Positions 7,762 through 16,132 of a DNA stretch of 64,000 bases are shown here, piece by piece. The stretch lies in contig CANNBV010000004.1 of assembly GCA_947502975.1 (NCBI GenBank), positions 310,001 through 374,000 of the forward strand, given 5' to 3'. This DNA is from an uncultured Flavobacteriaceae bacterium (GTDB lineage: Bacteria > Bacteroidota > Bacteroidia > Flavobacteriales > Flavobacteriaceae). A program made the position numbers and the translations under genes. Position 1 is the first letter of the stretch. Each line of letters begins with the position of its first letter. The notes beneath the pieces are model-generated. The model was not told where the DNA came from. It did not search any database and saw only the letters and a program-made list of their open reading frames with translations.

Positions 7762-8973
7762 ATGAGATATTTACTTTTCTTTTTAATCCTTTCACTTAGT
7801 CTTACTGCTTGCCAAAAAGAAAATAGCTATGAAGGTAAATGGAGATTAGATCTCTTGAAATTGAATAATAACGACCTAGATTATCCTTCAAATATTTATA
7901 TCGAAAATGATTCCATAAAATTCAATTATTGGGCATTTGATCATTGGCATAAATTCCCTCTTAAGGTTGAAGAAAACAAACTTTTGTTTAATGGTTGGGA
8001 AGTAATCCATAAAAAGATTAAAGACACCATTTTTATTAACAATATAAAATACGCTAATGATAAAAATGATAGTATTTTTAATTGGTGGTTTGATAAGCCC
8101 ATAACTGAAATTAAACTCCCAAAAATAAACTCAAAACACTTAAATTTTAATAAAATAGAGTACCGCAATCCACTATACTATATTTTATTTGGTAAGCCAA
8201 TTGGCAAAAATGAATATAAATTACAACTGAATGATAGACATACCGAAGTATGGGAACTAATGTCCTTTATCCATAGTGAAAGAGCAGCCTTAAGAGAAGA
8301 ATTAATCCCTTTTTATAATGCATTAGTTTTCATTGACACATCCACTCCTATGAAATATGTTGAAGATATCTTCTACTATCTAACTATTTCAAACCAATAC
8401 AAAGTTAGTTTAATCAATAATATAAACATTAACTATAATGATTCTATCGGTTTATATTATGATTATTCGTTATTAAATAAAAAATTGCCTTTATATAATG
8501 AAAGTGATAAATATGGTATCAATACATCAAAACGACCTATACCGCCACCACCGCCACCACCGCCATATTTCCCATTTTTTGACGATCTAAACCTAGAAAC
8601 AAAATTTCTTTTGCTTAAAAAAGATGCTATCTATCACAATGATAAAGTAATTGAGACTTCAGGATTAAAAACCATAGTAAAACAATGGGTGAAAAATAAA
8701 AACGCCATTTTCAGTTTGTATGATTTAGAATCCACTTATGGTAAATTTCTAGAACTAACGGCAATCATTAATTCCGTATATCAAAATGAAAGAGATCAAC
8801 TTTCTAAGACAAAATTTAACAAGCCTTTAAATGAGTTGAGTCATGAAGAAATTACGTCCATAAAAATAGAAATACCTATGTATCATGTGTGGAGTTATTC
8901 TATTCCACATTACAATACTGTAATCGAAAATAATAAATCATTTTTTGGTTTGAATGTGAATGCAATTAATTAA
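7762..8973 (+). CDS. Lipoprotein with two possible ExbD-like segments and a polyproline linker
   Basis: 403 residues with a lipobox near LTAC (Cys17) followed by an N-terminal beta-rich lipocalin-like part (YEGKWRLDLLKL). Two later segments (about 150-215 with LVFIDTSTPMKYVEDIFYYL, and about 270-345 with YHNDKVIE and LYDLESTYGKFLELTAII) resemble the periplasmic beta-alpha-beta domain of ExbD/TolR. They are separated by eight consecutive prolines (codons at 8542-8565). No ExbD transmembrane helix is present. The ExbD relation is my reading of weak pattern similarity; otherwise the protein is uncharacterised. It stands alone between a repeat and yraN. Confidence 0.6.
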   Translation: MRYLLFFLILSLSLTACQKENSYEGKWRLDLLKLNNNDLDYPSNIYIENDSIKFNYWAFDHWHKFPLKVEENKLLFNGWEVIHKKIKDTIFINNIKYANDKNDSIFNWWFDKPITEIKLPKINSKHLNFNKIEYRNPLYYILFGKPIGKNEYKLQLNDRHTEVWELMSFIHSERAALREELIPFYNALVFIDTSTPMKYVEDIFYYLTISNQYKVSLINNININYNDSIGLYYDYSLLNKKLPLYNESDKYGINTSKRPIPPPPPPPPYFPFFDDLNLETKFLLLKKDAIYHNDKVIETSGLKTIVKQWVKNKNAIFSLYDLESTYGKFLELTAIINSVYQNERDQLSKTKFNKPLNELSHEEITSIKIEIPMYHVWSYSIPHYNTVIENNKSFFGLNVNAIN

Positions 8974-9006
8974 ATTAGATCATCATTTTCTACCTACTTA
9001 AATGAT

Positions 9007-9366
9007 ATGGCACAACACAATGAACTTGGTAAAAAAGGTGAACAACTTGCGGTTGATTTTCTTCTGAAAAACAACTATGACATTATAGAACGCAACTACC
9101 GTTTTGATAAAGCTGAAGTTGACATCATTGCTAGAAAGGATGAAATTCTAGCCATTATTGAAGTTAAAACACGATCTACAGCTGATTTTGGGGACCCACA
9201 AGATTTTGTAAAGCCTAAACAAATAAAAAACTTAGTAAAAGCAGTTGATGAATATGTTACTGTAAATGATCTTGATGTAGAAGTACGCTTTGATATTATT
9301 GCAATTGTAAAACAAGGTAACAATTTTGATATCGAGCATTTAGAGAATGCGTTTTATCACTTTTGA
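9007..9366 (+). CDS. yraN: YraN / UPF0102 family putative endonuclease
   Basis: 119 residues, full length for the family. The N-terminal GKKGEQLAVDFLLKNNYDIIERNYR is followed by the restriction-endonuclease-fold core E-V-D-I-I-A-R and the IIEVKTRS motif (D-x(n)-E-x-K), characteristic of YraN proteins. The biochemical role is not established; nuclease-like fold is known for the family. It ends at a large REP-like palindrome shared with the convergent TlpA-like gene. Confidence 0.9.
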   Translation: MAQHNELGKKGEQLAVDFLLKNNYDIIERNYRFDKAEVDIIARKDEILAIIEVKTRSTADFGDPQDFVKPKQIKNLVKAVDEYVTVNDLDVEVRFDIIAIVKQGNNFDIEHLENAFYHF

Positions 9367-9374
9367 CAACGATG

Positions 9375-9458
9375 TTGTCATGCTGAACTCGTTTCAGCAT
9401 CTCAATAACAGGGAAAGCTTTAAAAATGAGATCCCGAAACAAGTTCGGGATGACAAAA
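9375..9458. repeat. REP-like palindrome pair between convergent genes
   Basis: Left arm (TTGTCATGCTGAAC...CAGCATCTCA, 9375-9404) and right arm (TGAGATCCCGAAAC...CGGGATGACAAAA, 9427-9458) are inverted copies. Each arm is itself a hairpin (GCTGAA/TTCAGC and CCCGAA/TTCGGG), and the two hairpins differ by compensatory pairs. It lies exactly between yraN (plus) and the TlpA-like gene (minus) and could terminate both. Confidence 0.8.
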
Positions 9459-9462
9459 CCTG

Positions 9463-10827
9463 CTATTTCTTTTCTTCAATTGAAGACTCTGAAGTTTCAA
9501 AAAACATCTTTAATTCTTGAAAATCTTCAGGTTTTGCAGCAATCTTTTTATTTTTATCTAAAATAAAATATGTAGGCGTTGCGGTAACACCATAACTATT
9601 GCCAATTTCATTATCCCACTTGCCTTCTCCATATACATGTAAGAAGTTGGGAAAATCATAGGTTAGATTTTTCCATTTATAAGGTTCATCTTCCAAGCCG
9701 ATAGCTATTACTTTTAGTTTTTTGTCTTCCAAAGCATTTGTATATTCATGCAACTGCGGAATTTCTTCTAAACAATGCGAACAGGAACTACTCCAAAATG
9801 CTACAATGTAGTTTTCAGCAATATCAAGTTTACTTAATAATGTTTTAGTTGTGTTGTCCTTCTTAGTAATTTCAATAGAAAAATCGGGTGCTTCTGTTCC
9901 GATAGCCGTGTTTTGATATAATATTAACGCTTGCAATAATTGCTGATCATTTAGCTTCACAGACAAATCCATCAAGTAGTTTTCTGCTATAAAATTAGCA
10001 ACAGATTCAATTTTTAAATCTACCATTTGCTCCCATAAATCTGTGAATAAGGATTTTTTTATCTCATCAGGAGCTACCTTCATTGCTTTACTAAAAACTC
10101 TAATATTTTTTTTGTAATCTTCTGCTTCATTACCATTTTGTGAAGACATGCCGAAAACATAATTGAGCATACGTTCCGTTAAAAATTTGGAGCGTTGTAA
10201 TACTTCACTATTAAAATCTACATGGTCAAAATAATGTGTTTTAAGACCTTCAACATAAGTCTTCACATCAATAATATCTTCTGGTACATAAGGCCTATTT
10301 GCCTTAATAAAATGTGATGCTATCGTTCCTTTTGACGCTTCCTCAAACCCTTGTTGAGTTTCCCTCTGGGTTTTAAAAATAGATGCTAAGGCCAGAGTGT
10401 CTTTAGTTTCACTACCATCTCTAAAATAATTACCAATACTGTTTGTAATCATCAGCATACTATTTGTGTACGATTCCAAAAGTTTATTTTCTCTTGATGC
10501 TAAAAATTCTATACCTGTTTCAGAATTAAAACTAAGTTCAACACTCTCTTCACCATTATAAATAACATCAAAATTATACTCCTCTTGAGGTACTGCATAT
10601 GTAATGCGATACATACCTTTTGTAACGGTAGAATCTAGCTTTATTTCAAAACTACCATCAGATGCAATTGGCGCATTGGTTACATAATTTGAATGTGTTG
10701 GTTCTACTTTATACAGTAAAGCAATTTCAAATTCTCCAGCAGGAGCAAATGTGCCCTTTATGCTGTGTTGACCGAAAAATACGGCTGGGGCAAAAAGAAG
10801 TAAAAAAAGTAAGTGTTTTAAATTCAT
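9463..10827 (-). CDS. Periplasmic TlpA-like thioredoxin-fold protein with N-terminal DUF4369-like domain
   Basis: Thiol-disulfide oxidoreductase-like protein, about 454 residues from the Met at 10827 (MNLKHLLFLLLFAPAVFFGQ signal peptide); an earlier in-frame Met at 10851 would place eight extra residues before the signal. Residues about 20-115 form a beta-sandwich typical of DUF4369. The central part is helical, and the C-terminal 140 residues are AhpC/TSA/TlpA-like with the active site WSSSCSHC and a cis-Pro segment GVTATPTYFILD. Such proteins are common in Bacteroidota; partners are unknown. A REP palindrome lies just upstream (10838-10865). Confidence 0.85.
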   Translation of the reverse strand: MNLKHLLFLLLFAPAVFFGQHSIKGTFAPAGEFEIALLYKVEPTHSNYVTNAPIASDGSFEIKLDSTVTKGMYRITYAVPQEEYNFDVIYNGEESVELSFNSETGIEFLASRENKLLESYTNSMLMITNSIGNYFRDGSETKDTLALASIFKTQRETQQGFEEASKGTIASHFIKANRPYVPEDIIDVKTYVEGLKTHYFDHVDFNSEVLQRSKFLTERMLNYVFGMSSQNGNEAEDYKKNIRVFSKAMKVAPDEIKKSLFTDLWEQMVDLKIESVANFIAENYLMDLSVKLNDQQLLQALILYQNTAIGTEAPDFSIEITKKDNTTKTLLSKLDIAENYIVAFWSSSCSHCLEEIPQLHEYTNALEDKKLKVIAIGLEDEPYKWKNLTYDFPNFLHVYGEGKWDNEIGNSYGVTATPTYFILDKNKKIAAKPEDFQELKMFFETSESSIEEKK

Positions 10828-10837
10828 TTTAATATTT

Positions 10838-10865
10838 AGATTCTGAAACAAGTTCAGAATGACAA
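10838..10865. repeat. Single-arm REP-like palindrome upstream of the TlpA-like gene
   Basis: ATTCTGAAacaagTTCAGAAT followed by GACAA is an 8-bp hairpin with the same ATGACA tail as the right arm of the 9375-9458 element. It lies 10 nt upstream of the chosen start, between this gene and mfd. Confidence 0.65.
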
Positions 10866-10902
10866 TTCAAGTTATATATTCTATTTAAATTAAAAACAAT
10901 AA

Positions 10903-13900
10903 TTACGCCATAATGGGTTGTAAAGCTTCTAAGGCTAGTTTTACTGATGCTATATTTTCAAAAGTTAATAATAATCGTAAACCATTTCTGGTTTGTTTCT
11001 CCTTCATTTTACAAGCTTGCGGATTGGTTTGAACAAACTGCAACACTTTGGTAAAGTTACTACTTTGATAGAAACTACTTTGCTGATCATTAATAAAATA
11101 ACCTATTAATTTTCGCTGTTTCATGATTACCTTTTCAAATCCAATTTTAGTAGCTAACCACTTTATTTGGACACTATTTAATAAATCGGTCACTTCTTGA
11201 GGTAATTCACCAAAACGATCTATTAATTCTAACTTAAATTTCTCAAGTTCTTCTTCAGTTTTTAAGCCATTAAGTTGTGTGTATAAATTTAAGCGTTCTG
11301 CAATATTATTTACATAACTATCTGGAAACAACAATTCAAAATCGGTATCAATCGTTACATCTTTAACATAAACCTTGTCTTCACCTTCATCTTCATACAG
11401 GTCTTTAAACTCTTTTTCTTTAAGCTCTTCAATAGCTTCATTTAAGATTTTTTGATAGGTATCAAAGCCTATTTCATTAATAAATCCACTTTGTTCTCCT
11501 CCTAATAAATCTCCTGCCCCACGAATTTCTAAATCCTTCATGGCAATGTTGAAACCACTTCCTAATTCGGTAAATTGTTCTAAGGCTGTGATACGTTTTC
11601 GCGCGTCATCCGTCATTGCAGAATATTCAGGGGTTATGAAATAACAGAACGCTTTTTTGTTACTTCGTCCTACGCGACCACGCATTTGATGTAAATCGCT
11701 CAACCCAAAATTATTGGCATTATTGATAAAAATGGTATTTGCATTTGGCACATCTAAACCACTTTCTACAATGGTTGTACTCACCAAAACATCAAAACCA
11801 CCATCCATAAATTGCAACATTAAAGACTCTAATTTCTTGCCTTCCATTTGCCCATGACCAATGCCAATTTTAGCATCTGGCACCAAACGCTGTAGCATCC
11901 CTGCTACTTCTTTAATATTTTCGATACGATTATGAATAAAAAACACTTGTCCGCCACGTTGAATTTCATAGCTAATCGCATCACGAATAGTTTCTTCAGA
12001 AAAACGAATCACATGACTTTCAATAGGGTAGCGATTTGGTGGTGGCGTAGTAATTACTGATAAATCTCTAGCCGCCATTAAGCTAAACTGCAAGGTTCTA
12101 GGAATTGGAGTTGCTGTTAATGTGAGTACATCTACATTTTCCTTTAAAGTCTTTAGTTTTTCTTTTACAGCTACCCCAAACTTTTGTTCTTCATCAACGA
12201 TAAGTAAGCCTAAATCTTTAAACTTTACATTTTTGTTGACGAGTTGATGTGTCCCAATAATAATGTCAACTTTTCCGTGTTCTAAACCTTCTAAAGTTTC
12301 ACGCTTTTGCTTAGCTGTTCTAAAACGATTAACATAATCCACTACAACAGGAAAATCTTTTAACCTTTGCCTAAACGTTCTAGAATGCTGATACGCTAAA
12401 ATAGTGGTTGGCACTAAAATCGCTACTTGTTTTCCATTATCTACAGCCTTAAATGCAGCGCGAATAGCTACTTCGGTTTTACCGAAACCAACATCGCCAC
12501 AAATGAGCCGATCCATTGGGCGCTCACTTTCCATGTCGGCTTTAATATCTGCTGTTGCAGTACTTTGATCAGGTGTGTCTTCATAGATAAAAGACGCTTC
12601 TAACTCATGCTGCATGTAGCTATCAGGATTATACTGAAAGCCTTTTTGTGTTTTACGCTTGGCGTAAAGTTTTATTAAATTAAAAGCGACATGTTTTACC
12701 CGTGCTTTTGTTTTTTGTTTAAGCGTTTTCCAAGCGGTACTCCCTAATTTATAAATCTTAGGAGGCTTACCGTCTTTACCATTAAACTTAGTGATTTTAT
12801 GCAGCGAATGAATGCTTAAATACAGTACATCACGTTCACCATAAATCAATTTTATAGCTTCCTGTTTTTTGCCTTCAACATCTATTTTTTGGAGGCCGCC
12901 AAAACGTCCAATACCATGATCTATATGTGTGACATAGTCGCCAATGTCTAAGTTGGTCAATTCTTTTAAAGTAATGGCTTGCTTTTTCGCATAACCATTT
13001 TTGAGTTGAAATTTATGGTAGCGTTCAAAAATTTGATGATCGGTGTAACATCCTATCTTATTGTCGTGATCGACAAAGCCTTGATGTAACGATATAATTA
13101 CCGTTTGATAGTCTTTTACATCCAATTTAGCATCATCAAAAATATCGTGAAAACGCTTGGCTTGTTGCTCGCTTACACAGGCGATGTAGTTGGTGTAACC
13201 CTTTTCGTGATTTGCATTTAAATCTTCTATCAACAAATTGAATTGTTTGTTGAATGCTGGTTGTGGGGTGGTTTTGAAATCAATATGATGAGATGTCTCG
13301 ACTGCACTCGACATGACAGCGGCACTCCCAAATTCAATAATTGAAAAATCTAATAATTGTTTTTTTAGCAATGCAGAATTACAAAATAACTCGTGAGGTT
13401 CAGCATGTTTTATGTCTTCTGAGAGTTCCTTGAATGCCTCTTCAGCTTTAGCATAAAAATCATCAATCCTAGAAAAGAGTAAATCTACATTTTTTAAACA
13501 GATTACCGTTTTTTGAGCAATATATTTCAAAAAACTTTGTCGCTTTTCTTCTATTAATTTATTCGCCACATTGGGAATAATATTAATTTTTTTAATCTGC
13601 TCTACAGACAATTGAGTTTCTACATCAAAGGTTCTGATAGAATCTACTTCATCACCAAAAAATTCAATACGATAAGGCTCATCATGCGAAAATGAAAATA
13701 CATCTACAATACCGCCTCGCACTGAAAATTCACCTGGTTCAGTGACAAAATCTACACGCTTAAACTTGTATTCAAAAAGAACTTCGTTTACAAAATCTAT
13801 AGAGACTTTATCATTTACACCAATTTTTAAGGTGTTTCGTTCCAGTTCCTTTCTGGTGACTACTTGTTCAAACAACGCATCTGGATAGGTAACGATTATG

Positions 13901-14256
13901 GCTGGTTTTTTTTGCGAATTGATACGGTTTAAAACCTCAGCACGCAATAGTACATTAGCATTATCTGTTTCTTCAATATCGTAAGGCCTTCTGTAACTTC
14001 CTGGATAAAACAATACATCCTTATCGGTTAGCAATTGCTCCAAGTCGTTAAGGTAATGTGCCGCTTCTTCTTTATCATTAAACACCAATAGAAAAGGCTT
14101 TTGCGCTTGCTTAAAAACACTTGAAATAACAAATGAAAAAGCAGAACCTACAAGCCCCTTTAGATGTGTTTTATTTTCGGTTTGAGAAATAGCATTCTGC
14201 AGATTTTGCGTTTGCAAAGCCTGTGCATAGGTTTGAGAGATTGTAGATTTACTCAC
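10903..14256 (-). CDS. mfd: Transcription-repair coupling factor
   Basis: Mfd, 1117 residues, full length. It removes stalled RNA polymerase and recruits UvrA. Domains in order: UvrB-like N-terminal module (about 1-330, VFPGSYRRPYDIEE-like and PGEFSVRGGIVDVF), CarD-like RNAP-interaction domain (GDYVTHIDHGIGRFGGL, about 445), helicase with Walker A GDVGFGKTEVA (about 588) and DEEQ box (VDEEQKFGV), motif VI (MRGRVGR), and a C-terminal TRCF domain. Residues about 313-323 (VMSSAVETSHH) are encoded by an in-frame palindromic element. A good -7 element lies 20 nt upstream of the ATG. Confidence 0.97.
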   Translation of the reverse strand: MSKSTISQTYAQALQTQNLQNAISQTENKTHLKGLVGSAFSFVISSVFKQAQKPFLLVFNDKEEAAHYLNDLEQLLTDKDVLFYPGSYRRPYDIEETDNANVLLRAEVLNRINSQKKPAIIVTYPDALFEQVVTRKELERNTLKIGVNDKVSIDFVNEVLFEYKFKRVDFVTEPGEFSVRGGIVDVFSFSHDEPYRIEFFGDEVDSIRTFDVETQLSVEQIKKINIIPNVANKLIEEKRQSFLKYIAQKTVICLKNVDLLFSRIDDFYAKAEEAFKELSEDIKHAEPHELFCNSALLKKQLLDFSIIEFGSAAVMSSAVETSHHIDFKTTPQPAFNKQFNLLIEDLNANHEKGYTNYIACVSEQQAKRFHDIFDDAKLDVKDYQTVIISLHQGFVDHDNKIGCYTDHQIFERYHKFQLKNGYAKKQAITLKELTNLDIGDYVTHIDHGIGRFGGLQKIDVEGKKQEAIKLIYGERDVLYLSIHSLHKITKFNGKDGKPPKIYKLGSTAWKTLKQKTKARVKHVAFNLIKLYAKRKTQKGFQYNPDSYMQHELEASFIYEDTPDQSTATADIKADMESERPMDRLICGDVGFGKTEVAIRAAFKAVDNGKQVAILVPTTILAYQHSRTFRQRLKDFPVVVDYVNRFRTAKQKRETLEGLEHGKVDIIIGTHQLVNKNVKFKDLGLLIVDEEQKFGVAVKEKLKTLKENVDVLTLTATPIPRTLQFSLMAARDLSVITTPPPNRYPIESHVIRFSEETIRDAISYEIQRGGQVFFIHNRIENIKEVAGMLQRLVPDAKIGIGHGQMEGKKLESLMLQFMDGGFDVLVSTTIVESGLDVPNANTIFINNANNFGLSDLHQMRGRVGRSNKKAFCYFITPEYSAMTDDARKRITALEQFTELGSGFNIAMKDLEIRGAGDLLGGEQSGFINEIGFDTYQKILNEAIEELKEKEFKDLYEDEGEDKVYVKDVTIDTDFELLFPDSYVNNIAERLNLYTQLNGLKTEEELEKFKLELIDRFGELPQEVTDLLNSVQIKWLATKIGFEKVIMKQRKLIGYFINDQQSSFYQSSNFTKVLQFVQTNPQACKMKEKQTRNGLRLLLTFENIASVKLALEALQPIMA
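13289..13318. repeat. In-frame palindromic element inside mfd
   Basis: On the coding strand, GTCATGTCGAGTGCAGTCGAG and the following ACATCT form a hairpin (ATGTCGA/TCGAGACAT) encoding V-M-S-S-A-V-E-T-S at residues about 313-321. The same hairpin with exchanged stem bases lies in metG (43832-43859), translated in the same frame. The region seems to be a variable loop of the UvrB-like module. Confidence 0.75.
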
Positions 14257-14275
14257 CTAATTTTGTTTTGAGGTG

Positions 14276-14283
14276 CAAATATA
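14276..14283 (-). promoter_or_regulatory. -7 promoter element of mfd
   Basis: On the minus strand this reads TATATTTG, a full match to TAnnTTTG, 19 nt upstream of the mfd ATG at 14256, predicting a short leader. No clear -33 TTTG was seen. Confidence 0.6.
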
Positions 14284-14387
14284 CGGTTTGAAAACATATT
14301 ACTTTTAATGAAACAAAATTTTTGTTTTTTCGTTTATTAAGAATATTTGGAACATTTATTGTTGCTTCATTATCAAACATCAAATCC

Positions 14388-15305
14388 ATGAAAAGAATCA
14401 TAATTCTTGTATCTATTTTTCTGGTTTTCACCTCTGAAATTACAGCCGAAGTATACCCAATTACACCAGCACCTCTTCGTAAACTAATTAATGAATCTGA
14501 AATAATTATTGTTGGTAGAGTTGAGTACACTAAACCTCAAAAAAATAAAGAATCATGGACTTCAGAAATTGCATTTATTAAGGTAAAAGAAGTTCTACAA
14601 GGCTCTATTGAAGACTCAATCGTAAAAGTGTTTTTTAGCCCGAACATGGTATGTCCTTCCCCTGCATCATACCCTAAGGGTGAAAAAGTAATTGCTTTTC
14701 TCGATAAAACAGAACATGGCTACACGACCCACTCCTTATCTTATGGTTCTAAAATTTTAGATGAATCTGGAATTAAGGTTTATAAATCTAGAATTTTGGA
14801 AATGCAACAAATTAACAAAATTGAAAATGAGAGTGAAAAAAGACAAGAAATCACCAATTGGTTGTTTAAATGTATAAAGCATAAAATGACCAGATGGGAA
14901 GGCGCATACGAATTATCGCCTAAAAGTGATTTCATGTCTTTTTACGATAGAAGTAGCAAAAAAAATGAGGTGAAGTTCATACTTAACGAAACGCAAAAAC
15001 ATGAACTTAGAAAAATTCTCTTTTCTGAAAATAGTTTTAAATATTTTGATATTGGTTTAGTAGACCTTACTCAAAAAGGATCTCATGATAATGAAATGAA
15101 AGACTTTTTAGTAGAATTTCTTAAGTCTCACAAAAACAATATTTGGTTTCCTTCCTCAATAATGAAACGAATTGCTTATTTTGATAATAGAGAAAATTTA
15201 AAACGTATTATTGCTAAATTAGAAAATGAATATGACTATTCTGATTTTAAAAATGAGCAGTTAAGAAAAAATAAACTTGTTAATGAATTCCTGAATAATT
15301 TCTAG
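14388..15305 (+). CDS. Secreted protein of unknown function
   Basis: 305 residues from the ATG at 14388, chosen because it begins a clear signal peptide (KRIIILVSIFLVFTSEITA); an open frame further upstream gives no such signal. The first 110 mature residues are beta-rich (IIIVGRVEYTK, IKVKEVLQGSIEDSIVKVFF, MVCPSPASYPKGEKVIAFL), a layout seen in many extracytoplasmic proteins of unknown function that recall NTR/TIMP-like folds. The rest is helical and Lys-rich. I do not recognise a named family. It is transcribed divergently from mfd. Confidence 0.65.
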   Translation: MKRIIILVSIFLVFTSEITAEVYPITPAPLRKLINESEIIIVGRVEYTKPQKNKESWTSEIAFIKVKEVLQGSIEDSIVKVFFSPNMVCPSPASYPKGEKVIAFLDKTEHGYTTHSLSYGSKILDESGIKVYKSRILEMQQINKIENESEKRQEITNWLFKCIKHKMTRWEGAYELSPKSDFMSFYDRSSKKNEVKFILNETQKHELRKILFSENSFKYFDIGLVDLTQKGSHDNEMKDFLVEFLKSHKNNIWFPSSIMKRIAYFDNRENLKRIIAKLENEYDYSDFKNEQLRKNKLVNEFLNNF

Positions 15306-15404
15306 TTATTCCTAAAATATTTTTATTCAGTTAAAAATAGTCTAGAAACACGGATTTTGTTATAAACATCTTAATTTGAAAATCAACTTACCATTAGCCT
15401 CTTC

Positions 15405-15496
15405 GCGTTAGGGATTGAGGCATTTGTTGAAGCTCCCCGACGTAGGAGGGAGCGACTGCCGAAAGCCCGACCCGACCTAAGGAGGGTAACGCCCAA
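15405..15496 (+). repeat. Structured intergenic repeat, copy 1 (GCGTTA...TAACGCCC type)
   Basis: Begins GCGTTAGGGATTGAGG and ends GGGTAACGCCC, so the ends form a short inverted repeat (GCGTTA/TAACGC). An internal GCTCCC/GGGAGC hairpin and the block CCGAAAGCCCGACCCGA are shared with the inverted copy at 26632-26752. It is GC-rich against an AT-rich background and lies upstream of the TerB-family gene. Confidence 0.8.
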
Positions 15497-15535
15497 AAAA
15501 ATAAATTTTCAGTTTAAAATTTTAAAAAAAAGATG

Positions 15536-15543
15536 TACGTTTG
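15536..15543 (+). promoter_or_regulatory. -7 promoter element of the TerB-family gene
   Basis: TACGTTTG matches TAnnTTTG and lies 22 nt before the ATG at 15566. It overlaps the upstream in-frame ATG at 15533, which argues that the longer reading is not the real start. Confidence 0.6.
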
Positions 15544-15565
15544 CAGCACTAAAAAAGAAGTATAT

Positions 15566-15997
15566 ATGTCGTTTTCAGATTTATTTGATAGTGGTTTTAA
15601 GAAACGTAATGAGAGTCATTTTGCTGCAATTGTTCGTGTAGCAATGGCTGATGGTGTGATTACTGATGATGAAAAAGCCTTTTTGGATAGGTTGGCGCAT
15701 AGATTGGAAATTGGGGAGAATGATTATAAAGCGATATTGAAAAATTACCAATCGCACCCGATTAATCCTCCTGTTTCCTATGACCAGCGCTTGGAGCGTT
15801 TATACGATTTAGTGCGTATGATTCATGTAGATACCATTACTGGCGAACCAGAAATGATGTTGTTGAAGAAAATTGCTGTAGGACTTGGGTTTCATGCGGT
15901 AAACGTAAAATACATTATCGATAAAGCATTAACACTTGTAAGTAACGGTGTTGATTTGGATGATTTTGTGGACCAAATAAAGAATATGAATAGATAA
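15566..15997 (+). CDS. TerB-family protein (tellurite-resistance TerB domain)
   Basis: 143 residues. The start MSFSDLFDSG at 15566 is preferred over the ATG 33 nt upstream because a promoter -7 element covers that region. The body is the all-helical TerB domain with acidic metal-binding motifs: VRVAMADGVITDDEKAFL and a second VDTITGEPEMMLLKKIAVGLGF. The family binds divalent cations and is linked to stress response; a specific role here is unknown. A strong terminator follows. A related TerB domain occurs in the DjlA-like protein at 49707. Confidence 0.85.
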   Translation: MSFSDLFDSGFKKRNESHFAAIVRVAMADGVITDDEKAFLDRLAHRLEIGENDYKAILKNYQSHPINPPVSYDQRLERLYDLVRMIHVDTITGEPEMMLLKKIAVGLGFHAVNVKYIIDKALTLVSNGVDLDDFVDQIKNMNR

Positions 15998-16020
15998 AAG
16001 ATTTGAAATCTATATTTTTT

Positions 16021-16052
16021 AAAAGCGTCCAATGTTATTGGACGCTTTTTTT
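16021..16052 (+). terminator. Rho-independent terminator of the TerB gene
   Basis: AAAAGCGTCCAAT-gtt-ATTGGACGCTTTTTTT: 13-bp stem with a T-run, 24 nt after the stop codon. Confidence 0.9.
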
Positions 16053-16117
16053 ATGAAAAAAATTGATGCCGAAATATTAAATACGATTTATTGAAATCCT
16101 TAGAATATCCATTTTAC

Positions 16118-16125
16118 TACCTTTG
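16118..16125 (+). promoter_or_regulatory. -7 element directly in front of the APH-like gene
   Basis: TACCTTTG matches TAnnTTTG and ends only 7 nt before the ATG at 16133. An ATTG at 16090-16093 may be the -33 part. The spacing predicts a leaderless or nearly leaderless mRNA. Confidence 0.55.
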
Positions 16126-16132
16126 AAACCCT

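Noticed and set aside
14249-14530. 93-codon open frame on the minus strand opposite the start of the secreted protein gene
   Set aside because: It overlaps the mfd start and runs through the secreted protein's signal peptide region on the other strand; no coding signature.
15533-15565. Upstream ATG for the TerB-family gene (11 extra residues)
   Set aside because: The stretch overlaps the promoter -7 element TACGTTTG; the downstream ATG gives the family N-terminus.
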